Assembly (NCBI GenBank): GCA_963971405.1
Contig: OZ020490.1
Coordinates: 1,550,001 to 1,614,000 of the forward strand
Direction of reading: 5' to 3'
From: Psococerastis gibbosa
Lineage: Eukaryota; Arthropoda; Insecta; Psocodea; Psocidae
DNA length: 64,000 nucleotides
A program made the position numbers and the translations under genes. Below, in pieces: positions 55,660 through 64,000 of the stretch. The stretch's first letter is position 1. Every line of letters begins with the position of its first letter. Below the pieces are notes generated by a model. The model was not told the DNA's origin. It ran no database searches and worked only from the letters and a program-made list of their open reading frames with translations.

Positions 55660-55679
55660 TCATTGGCTAGAGTGCAGGG

Positions 55680-57355
55680 GTTCTCAAAGTGTGGGTCGCG
55701 ACCCCAAAGCGGGTCGCGAAAAATTTCCAATCGGGTTGCGGCGTGGTCTCGTCTGCCAGTTATACACCAGATAGAATTGAATTGAATGACAAGTTTTTTT
55801 TTTAATTTAAGATATATATTTTTTGAAGATTGGTGGGAACCAAAGATATATATATAGAAATTATAGAATTATAGAATAGAAATTATAAATAGAATTGATC
55901 GCTAAACCAATGGGAGAATGCATTGGCCTAGGTGTTCCTTTGTAGATGGCAGCAGATTAAAAACCGATAAAAAAACGCGGAGACCCACCATTTTCTAATT
56001 ACAATTTCAAAAATTTTCCTCCCGGGGAGAAATCCGGGCCCCCTTTTAGGAGTCGTAAAAAGAATGCGTTGAAACCCGTTTCCTTTGGCCTATCCTTTGA
56101 AAAATTTGCCTCGGAGGAGAGGGTAGAAATAAGGCGAGGTATCATATTTGTTATTAACAGGAAATCGAAGTAAAAATTGCAATGCATAATTTAGTGGGTC
56201 GCGATGTAATTTTAAATCATTTAGGGGTCCGCGACGAAAAAAATTTGAGAACCTCTGGGCTAGTGTATTGAAAATGTCAATTAGTAACGATAAGTTCACT
56301 GTTATTGCGTTGCAATGAGGCCCATGTGATTCATTAAGTTGAATGTACCGTATTGAATCAGCATCGTTAATTATTTATCGGATTACCTTGAACCCTACAA
56401 TGACTGTCCCGTATCATTAGACAAATTGACAATGCCCCGTTATAATACAGGATGCCGTACCCTTGTGTTTTAATTTAAGTAAAAATTAGTTATAGTCTAT
56501 TAATTAATAGTAAGATAATGAAAGTGTTGGCCCCTATAATCACAGGTAAAAATTAAAATATTACACAACTTTCCCACTAAAAGTCATGTACTCATTACAA
56601 TTTTTGAGCCTTTCTAAGAAAACATGCAAAGCAAGTGTTACTTTTAAAATCATAAAAGTGTCTATATTTAAAGCATAATGGTCCCTTTTATTGATATAAT
56701 CATAAATCAGCTAAAGTTTCAAAATGTCAAACTGGTCCAAATTAAACCATCAAAATACTTCCCGCGCTTTTTAAAAAGTTGAGCGCCACATCGTCTGCTA
56801 GGGATGTGTTTGAGTCGGCTGCTATGTTTTCTTTTGTGTAAAGTCAACATTTTAAATTCCCGTTCTTAATTTCTACTTATTTGTCTTAAATTCATCAGTA
56901 TTTGGACAGTTCATTATAAATATACAATGAAATTATTCCGATTTTAAGTTAATTTTGTAATAATGGGCGCCATTTTTCCGATTGTCTTCCAAACGGGACT
57001 AGTCTGCCAAATCAATGAAGGGCTTCGCTGTTTTTTATTAAATTTGTAGAATTGTATGGTAATTGGATTAAACATCGTTGTCAAGGTCAGTACAACCCGT
57101 CAAATAGCTTATTAATAGTTTCTTTGTCAAGTTCCCAGCATTGACCTCAACTTAGTGTTCCCAGACAGTTTGCTGCACCGTACGATAAGCTTGACGTATC
57201 GCATTGAAGGTAGGCTAATCAGGTCAGCTATTTATTATTTATCTAACGTTCTTTGCTTTATCTAGATCTTATGCCCGGTGCGTAAATGCAGATCTACTGC
57301 AATAGTACTACTGCGAGATCTGTCACTGGAATAAATAAGTTGGTGCCAAGGCATA
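55680..57355. other. AT-rich DNA without a supported gene
   Basis: 55690-56250 contains paired inverted blocks (GGGTCGCGA and GGGTCCGCGAC near its ends; AGAACCTCTG near 56250 against CAGGGGTTCTC at 55676), suggesting another MITE of about 580 bp. No coding frame recognised. Confidence 0.5.
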
Positions 57356-57364
57356 GAGTCTAGT

Positions 57365-58307
57365 CATTGGCGTAAATTCCCAAAATTTCTGGGGGGGGGG
57401 GGGCTTTAGGACCCCAAGACCTTGAAACCTAGAAATCGATCAATGGGGCCAAATTAGTGAGGTTTTTACGCATATTATACCCTAGAGAGAGGGGAGCCCC
57501 CCCACCCCCGGAGAAAAGAAATTGATATTTCCAAGGGCAAGTGAGGTTTTACGAATATTCTATCCTGGAGAAAGGGGGGCCCAGGGGTCTCCCCCTGAGA
57601 AAAAAATTGATGAATAGGCCCAGATTAAGAAGGATTTACGCATTTTGCAAGCAGTACAGTTGAGATTTTACACACGAATAAGCCTACCACTGAGGGGGGC
57701 CTGGGGGTCTCCCCGAAGAAAAATTTTGAAAAAATAGGTCTGAAATATTGGGGTTCTAAGTTAAGGTTTTAAAGTAATATATTTTTATACTTGGTCAATA
57801 TGTTGAATTTCTTCATGATGTCTTTCATGTGAAATAATAGCATACTAATTATTAATTAATTAATTTCCCTTTCGTTATTGTGACTATGCCTTTCGCCTCC
57901 ATAACGTCTTTGTCACCAGAAATCCTAGGGGGGGGGGGAGGACGGACCCCCCTATTTACGCCAATGTTTGCAAGCAGTGCAATTGAGATATCATAACGAC
58001 GAATAAACCTACCACTGAGGGGGGCCCGGGGGTCCCCCCGGAGAAAAATTTGGAAAAAAGCTCTGAAGTATTGGGGTTTTAAGTATTTTAAGTAATATAT
58101 TTTTTGTGAAAGTATACTTGGTCAATGTTGATATTTTTCATGTAAAATAAGCATACTAAGAATTAATTTCGCTTTCATAATTGTGGATACTATGCCTTTA
58201 GCCTCCATAACGTCTTTGTCATCAAAAATCCTGGGGGGGGGCTACGGGTGGACCTGGGGGCTTAGCCCCCCCCCCCAGGACCCCCCCCCCCCCTATTTAC
58301 GCCAATG
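57365..58307. mobile_element. Non-autonomous hAT element with duplicated right half
   Basis: Ends CATTGGCGTAAAT and ATTTACGCCAATG are perfect inverted repeats, and AGTCTAGT flanks it on both sides (57357-57364 and 58308-58315). The right half occurs twice: about 57645-57967 and 57968-58307. The first copy also ends in ATTTACGCCAATG. G/C tracts throughout; no transposase. Confidence 0.9.
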
Positions 58308-58567
58308 AGTCTAGTACGGCTTATACTTCAGCTACTATATTGTTTTGTAATAAGATTAGGAATAAATAATTCATTCAGTAGTTTTTTCTTTGCTGAGCTT
58401 CAGTTGGTGTATGGTTTAGGGACAATCTGTCTTAATACAATACCATATTGTTTATTTCATTTTTAACCGCAAGGTACAATACAATGTAGGTGCTAGACGT
58501 CGTCAATAATAAAAAGCCTAAAAAAATAAGTTTTCTTAAATAAATAATAAATAAATAAGGACTTTTT

Positions 58568-59232
58568 GCTTTCCAATTTATACGTAGTATAAGGAAAGCT
58601 TTGTGATGGTCGAAATTTTCGATTTCGAGATTCGCTCTGTCTGTCTGTCTGTCTGTCGCTCTGTCTGTCTGTGCGTCGATTTCCGGACAAACTACTTGGT
58701 CGATTTTGATGAAATTCGGCATGTAGGTTCACAAAAATCATGCCTCGGAACCATTTTTATTATTTTGGACTAACTCAATTTGGGGGGGTTTTATTTTCAA
58801 ACAACTAAAAAAAAGTCTAAAAAAATTATTTCCCAAAAACGGCTCCAACGATTTCTATTAAATTCTTATATATTGTAGTCGTCATTAATGTTGACAAAAT
58901 GCGGGGGGTCGCTTGCCCCTTGATAGTTTGCTTCTGGGGGTAAAAAAATAAAAATAACTAAATTTTAAAGAAAAATGACTAAAAAATAATTTTTCTGCGA
59001 AACCTTTCTATCGATGATTTCTACCTAGGCATGTTTTAGGTGTTAAATTGAGTATCGAAACCGGACAGGTTGCTTTCTGAAAAAACTATTTGGTTTAGTG
59101 CAAAAATTTTTTTTGAAAAAATGATAGAAAATTCACGCTGAAATGCATTGCGTGCCCTGCCATTATTGCTGTGTGGTAATGTGTTGGTCTGACCTATTTA
59201 GAATTTACCTCACCTCCAGTGACGTCAGGTGT
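58568..59232 (+). mobile_element. Non-coding GTCT-microsatellite element, copy
   Basis: Begins GCTTTCCAATTTATACG, carries (GTCT)n at 58637-58670, GTTTGCTTCTGGGGGTAAA and GCATTGCGTGCCCTGCC, and ends near GTGACGTCAGGT without the usual terminus. Confidence 0.8.
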
Positions 59233-59239
59233 CAGTGAT

Positions 59240-59846
59240 AGTGATAGTGTGATAGTCACACGATTAATGCGGAGGTGACCAGGCCGCACTTTGAGGAGTG
59301 ACTGGTATAGTCTCAGCGCGTTTTCATGTCCCACCATGTTTCCCTGCCAACGCTGTACACACTACCTAGTTTACTGCAGTTGTGATCAGGCCCTGTTCGG
59401 GTGGATTCAACTTGGTACGGTTAGGTTAGCTATGGTATTATACAATACCAGTTTTCAGTTATTTGGACGCCAACGGCCTTACCATGTTGATTCCATGAAA
59501 GTAGAACATGTTTCAAAAAGCGGCAAACTTCGTAGTGTGCACAGCGTTGGCAGGAGAACATGGTCGGACATGATAACGCGCTGAGACTATACCAGTCAGT
59601 CTACGTTCGTGTCGAGTCATGCTCACCTCCGATTTAATCGTGTAACTGTACCATGTTCCCCAAGTGGTTCAGAATCCACTATAATCAGGAGGTGCACCCT
59701 GTCAGTCAACCCCCCTTTCCCCCGAGGTGAAGGAGACTGCCCTTAGGGTGCCTCAAGTTTACAAACAGACTCACTCCCCCCGCCAAGCTGACAGCGTTGC
59801 TTAAAGCAGAAATGCTGAAAACAGGCGTTGGAAACAACAAACAACA
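59240..59846. mobile_element. Two SINE-like copies in inverted orientation
   Basis: 59240-59420 is a partial minus-strand copy. 59469-59846 is a complete plus-strand copy with the 5S-like head (GCCAACGGCCTTACCATGTT) and a GGAAACAACAAACAACA tail. Together they form a large imperfect inverted repeat. Confidence 0.8.
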
Positions 59847-60010
59847 GTTATTTGGACGCCTATTGTCTTTAGAATGAGTCAGTACACACTTTTTCTATTC
59901 TATTCTACGCCTTGCTGTATCCTAACCACGTGATGATTTAGCTTTAATTTACAGATGATTTTAAATGGAATATGGCAGCATAGGTGCGGGCATTAATGGT
60001 CCTTGCGGAC

Positions 60011-60045
60011 ATGAAATACACCGGCCTAGTTGCTTGGATAAAAGG
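60011..60045 (+). CDS. PAQR/MMD-like membrane protein, first coding exon
   Basis: The ATG at 60011 opens MKYTGLVAWIK and the exon ends in phase 2 before GTGAGT. The exon probably starts at 59955, after acceptor AATTTACAG. Joined to the exon at 62147 it reads KGVRWKNEPAGPKEAYIPTT. The start lies in a non-repetitive island between SINE copies. Confidence 0.8.
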
Positions 60046-60684
60046 GTGAGTAAAAAATACGCAGTTCAGTCTTAAAATATACATAGGCCTAAGTCTCCTT
60101 AGTAACATTTTAAAACTTGTTGCCACTCATTGTGAAAAATTACTTTATAAATTGATAATTTAGAAATTATTGAGATTAGAGAAGCTATTATTGCCAACAA
60201 AACTTTACGTAGACCTATAACCTTTTTAAGTTGCTCTTCCTTGTCGAGGCTACCATCTTTAAATGTTTATTTATTGTTTACTAGCCTATATGCTATGCTG
60301 TGCATATCTTGACAATGTGTAAGTTTTATATTGCATGTCTTTTTTTAGAACTCTTTTCTCACACTTGACGATGACTTGAGTAGAAACCGGTTGTGTGTTT
60401 TTTTATTATATGACATAAAACGTTACAAAGTACATAATAATTTTTCACATTGAGGGAAGTCTTAAAATAATCGTTGCATTAGTAAACGTCTGGCAGACTA
60501 AACTGTTGAGAACTGTGTTGTCAAGGGCAAGCTGGTATACCGTAGTTGGAAAGATTTGCGATAAATCCGACTGTTAGTCCACCACTACAGCTGGGGTTTG
60601 TTTGTTAATTTATTTTGTGACTGTATAAATGGACTTAATCGGAAGTATGAAAGCTTTTAAACGAAAATAAAAGATTTATAAAAA

Positions 60685-60745
60685 CTGGATTTGGCGGGAT
60701 TCGAACCCACAATCTATGTTTATCCGGGGTGTCGTCTTAGTGTCA
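60685..60745 (-). repeat. tRNA-like T-arm fragment
   Basis: The minus strand contains GGGTTCGAATCCCGCC, an exact Pol III B-box type sequence, but no matching A box or full cloverleaf. Probably part of a SINE, not a tRNA gene. Confidence 0.5.
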
Positions 60746-60879
60746 ATAAATAAATTATCAAAGTTCATCCAGGAATGTCTGATGCTACGTGAAGGGGTGG
60801 AATCATTATTTGAAGTAGTGGATTAGACTTAGACTGTTCTTTATAAATAAATAAATAAATATTAACTTTTTGTTTTATT

Positions 60880-60995
60880 ACTGAGCCCTCCTAGCGGAGT
60901 TAGGGCTATAAATCCAGAGCTTGCACTCAACTAGGAAGGCACAGGACCACCTGCTTCACATACCCTCCGAAGCATGGCCAGAAACCTTTCAGGTG
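60880..60995 (-). mobile_element. tRNA-related SINE, copy 5
   Basis: The minus strand carries CTTCGGAGGGTATG, AACTCCGCTAGGAGGGCTCA and a TATTTATTTA tail (60846-60862 inverted). Confidence 0.75.
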
Positions 60996-61384
60996 AAATT
61001 TGTAATAGTCGTATGTTTATTTATTTTTTTTATTTTTTTTAGGGCAGGATATGTTATTGTTATTTGTTATGTGTTTCAATACACGTTTACTTACTTATTT
61101 ACTTTTATTTAGGTTGGAACCGATAATAATCAAAGCTGTGGGATAATAATTATAGCTGCAATTCATTATTTAAAATAGGACTGCACTTGTGCTACTTGTA
61201 TGTAATTGAAATTTGAACTAAGTATTTGTTTACGTATTGTAATTGTAACGCAATTTCTTGTATGTTATGAATGGGATAACCTTGGTCTCCCATCATTTAT
61301 GCAATGAAAATAAAGGTTATTACGATATTATTATTAACGAGCCTAACTGATTGGTAGAGATTGACGCATTGTTAAGAAAAAATC

Positions 61385-61483
61385 TTATCAGTTACAGTTA
61401 GGTGTAAGAGAGGGCCATAGGCCCTAATCTCACTGTATCTACTTTTTTTTTTAAATAAAGACTTTATTATTATTATTATTCAA
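61385..61483 (+). mobile_element. LINE 3'UTR tail with (ATT)n
   Basis: AGAGAGGGCCATAGGCCC followed by AATAAAGACTTTATT and an ATT run, as at 47086-47200. Confidence 0.7.
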
Positions 61484-61980
61484 GTATAAATTAATAAGAG
61501 ATAACTATTTTAAAAAAGAATACCAAATAGATGATACAGGGAAGTACAATACAAGAAACCCAAAAAAGCTTAAGTTTGAGATAACATATAACAAATACGG
61601 AGAGACATTAAACAAAGTACCTACTTATACCAAAGATATTTAATGAACTTCCTCCACAAATGGAAAAATTTAAAGAGATGGGTGAGTTAAAAGCGGGTAT
61701 AAAAAGATGGCTGGTCAATGGGAGTTAATAATAATAAAAATTGACATTAAAATAACAAATAAACAATAAAACAAAAATAAAATAAACATTATAAATAAAT
61801 AACAAAAATAAATGACTAAGCCTTGTTTAGCAGCACTGTATGAGTCTTTTGTCCCAAATAAGCGCTAGCTTGGGGATGCGGGATGGTATTATTATGTATT
61901 GTATTTTTGTAATAATTATATGCTCCTTGTCCAGGGAATACTGGACAAGGAAAAGAAAGAAGAAGAAGAAGATCTTAGCC
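61484..61980 (+). mobile_element. LINE 3' end with terminal stem-loop, second copy
   Basis: 61485-61725 encodes the end of the ORF seen at 46617-47081, with one frame break near 61622. The 3'UTR matches and ends with TCCTTGTCCAG, a 6-nt loop and CTGGACAAGGA (61924-61951), then (GAA)n. Confidence 0.82.
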
Positions 61981-62146
61981 GGCTCTTCCCTTCGTGAACT
62001 AGCTGCATTATTGGCTGTAATACTGTTAAGTGGAAGAGAGGGCCCTAATCTCGCTAAATTTATTTATTTTTAAATAAAGACTATTTTTATAATATTACTA
62101 TTATTTTAATATATGGATACTATTAACAATGGTCTTTTATTTGCAG

Positions 62147-62234
62147 TGTAAGATGGAAAAACGAGCCGGCTGGACCGAAGGAAGCCTACATTCCGACCAC
62201 ATTAGAACATTGTGCCAATGTTGTTACTCATGGT
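62147..62234 (+). CDS. PAQR/MMD-like membrane protein, second coding exon
   Basis: PAQR (Hly-III superfamily) proteins are seven-helix membrane proteins; the MMD branch lies in Golgi/lysosomal membranes. The exon follows acceptor TTATTTGCAG and completes a Gly codon with exon 1. It encodes VRWKNEPAGPKEAYIPTT then LEHCANVVTHG, matching the conserved N-terminal EH-AN-xTH block just before the first transmembrane helix. The donor is best placed at GTAAGT after 62234 (phase 0); GTGTAA two bases earlier is the alternative. No later exon is visible, so the helices must be encoded beyond position 64000. Confidence 0.82.
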
Positions 62235-62247
62235 GTAAGTAGCGCGT

Positions 62248-62622
62248 TTAAGAGTGTACAGCCCGCAGGAAATTGGCAAATTTAATACTTTTATTTTTTA
62301 TTTAATTAACTAAGCATATTATTAAAGATTTGGCTCATCAAAGTTGTAGAAGACAACTTCATGCATCATATTATATGATATTTTTAATTTAATAAACATT
62401 TTTAAACAGTTTAATAAACAATAACTTTTCACGTATAGGCTAATCGATTTTATAAAAAAACTATAATTTCGAAAACTTAAAATACCTTATTGTATAATGC
62501 ATGAAGTAGTCTTCTACAACTTTGATGAGCAAAATCTTTAATAACATGCTTAGTTAATTAAATAAAAAATAAAAAGTATTAAATTTCGGGCTGCCACTTT
62601 CCTACGGGCTGTACACTCTTAA
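62248..62622. mobile_element. TTAA-flanked hairpin MITE
   Basis: Starts TTAAGAGTGTACAGCCCG and ends CGGGCTGTACACTCTTAA, with arms of about 120 bp (for example AGTTGTAGAAGACAACTTCA against AGTCTTCTACAACTTTGAT). It sits 14 bp after the exon 2 donor of the PAQR gene. Confidence 0.88.
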
Positions 62623-62699
62623 GTATAAATGTTTCTTCCAGTATTAAATGGGATACAATAAACTAATTAATGAAATGGAATTAGGTGTAAAACGAATTA

Positions 62700-63220
62700 C
62701 TTACTTTACTTTTTCCAATGCCAGCTCTTGGCATCTCTGCCATTCGCCGACGAGCCTCCCAGTAAAGACGTGTGGGGTTTCTGTCCTGGTAGTTGGAGAG
62801 AGCTGTGCAATCCTGAAGGCGTAGACAGTCCATTCTCCCAGAGTTGCAAAGGGGACTGGTGTTCGAGTCTACAACCCTGATCCTGTGAAGGTGCGCTTGT
62901 AGGTGGTCATGCCCAGTAGTAAGTCTGAATTTGGCGATGGCATCAGCCCTCGGTAGATCACGTGGTATGGGCTGGTTTACGAGTGATTCTCACTGTTTCT
63001 CGCAGCAAGCAGCTTCTGTAGTTTTCTTGAGTTGTTTCTCTATTGCGGTTTATATAGTGTTCTTGGCTGATGTCAGTGATACGTCATTATTGGGTTGAGG
63101 TAAGAGAGAACCCTCCTTCGGTAGAGCGTCTGCCCGTTCGTCTCCCAGCAGGCCGATGTGACTTGGTACCCATTGAAATACGAGGTGCCATCCACTACAT
63201 AATATTGCAGAAACCAGATA
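62700..63220 (-). pseudogene. LINE RNase H and C-terminal fragment, second copy
   Basis: The minus strand encodes FQWVPSHIGLLGDERADALP near 63150, then RLTTGHDHLQAHLHRIRVV (62880-62940) and DRNPTRLYWEARRRMAEMPR near 62740. Same family as 21511-23010, equally broken. Confidence 0.75.
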
Positions 63221-63362
63221 CAAAGAAGGCATAGCATTAGCTATAACCAAACCTAACACAACCAGAACAAAAAAAAATCGGCAAAATAAATCGATCTTAT
63301 ACTATAAATAATAACCTGCCAGCGGACATAAAAAACAGCCCTATATCCTCTTCAAAAAGCTT

Positions 63363-63750
63363 AAGGTGCCCATTCCATTGACCGGCTAGGGCTATTTCCA
63401 AAAACGGTGACGTGGTAGCAGACATTCAGGACTTAGGTGGCGTCTCCACCGACCTCGCATTGCAGAATGCAAATGACATTGACGGAAATTAGAATTTTTC
63501 TTTTTATAGAAATCTATTAAAATGTTTGTACTTAACATATGCCATGACGCCATTTTTTAATTTTAGTTTGTTTGTTTGTGATTTTACTGTATGATCATTG
63601 ATCAATTTTAACTATGGCATAGAGGAAAATAAACATTTCCGTCAATTCTGCAATGCGAGGTCGGTCGAAACGCCACCTAAGTCTTGAATGTCTGCTACCA
63701 CGTCACCGTTTTTGGAAATAGCCCTAGCCGGTCAATGGAATGGGCACCTT
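63363..63750. mobile_element. Long-hairpin element, copy H4
   Basis: Ends GGTGCCCATTCCATTGACCG and CGGTCAATGGAATGGGCACC with TTAA on the left flank. The inner arms and central sequence are nearly identical to 29943-30339, but the outermost 15-20 bp differ. Confidence 0.88.
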
Positions 63751-64000
63751 TGCGACACTTAAACCTAATTTACAAATACGTACTCCCTAACGTACATAAT
63801 AAATAAATAAATAATCAATATTTGCAAACAGCTAGACCTAATAGTCCAAAAAATGCAAATCTTTATGCGGCTATTCCATCTATCAATAATCCCTCATTTG
63901 TGCATTAAAAATAAATAAGATGTTTGTTATAAGGAGACTATTATAGGAGACTATGATAGAGACATCAATAATAAGTCTCTACCATATTATAACTTAATTT

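Noticed and set aside
60685-60745. A tRNA gene
   Set aside because: Only a T-arm-like B box is present; no A box or cloverleaf could be drawn.

Overview
This is a repeat-rich animal nuclear window, most likely from an insect. Spliced genes with GT-AG introns, a trehalose-transporter-like gene, a trypsin-fold serine protease homolog and Pol III 5S rRNA arrays all point to an arthropod. The order cannot be fixed from sequence alone. Most bases are transposable elements or their debris, and single-copy exons are islands among them.

Protein genes, left to right. (1) 4404-5336 minus: a lipid-droplet-associated-hydrolase (LDAH) family frame of 311 codons, broken by one TAA, with a second more decayed copy and a triplicated terminal segment at 2282-3625. 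(2) 17667-29074 plus: a secreted serine protease homolog assembled from six exons (about 265 aa), with His and Ser of the triad replaced. (3) 39323-30734 minus: a sugar/trehalose transporter in three coding exons (about 498-510 aa). (4) 60011-62234 plus: the first two coding exons of a PAQR/MMD-like membrane protein that continues past the window. Exon-like islands of unknown identity lie at 45358-45510, 53293-53371 and 53912-53990.

RNA genes. There are 19 full-length 119-nt 5S rRNA units plus one deleted relic, in two arrays with an exact 196-bp period: six units at 13383-14481 and thirteen at 35272-37742. The large array lies inside intron 2 of the transporter, antisense to it. The small array is flanked by the same left flank and by a second copy of transporter exon 2. 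The two blocks are therefore a segmental duplication that carried 5S genes and an exon together.

Mobile elements. The window holds:
- short hAT-type MITEs with TIRs and 8-bp target duplications, many with long G/C tracts;
- long-hairpin elements flanked by TTAA or decayed TTAA;
- a tRNA-related SINE (five copies);
- a second SINE-like family whose head resembles the 5' end of 5S rRNA and which carries two alternative tails;
- several LINE 3' ends (one with a conserved 3' stem-loop);
- a gypsy-like gag fragment;
- an 0.8-0.9 kb non-coding family with an internal GTCT microsatellite.

No operon, CRISPR or prokaryotic feature is present. Nothing looks like a wholly new gene system. The most unusual structures are the intronic, duplicated 5S array, the 5S-headed SINE-like family, and the hairpin elements that keep a core motif while their arms differ.
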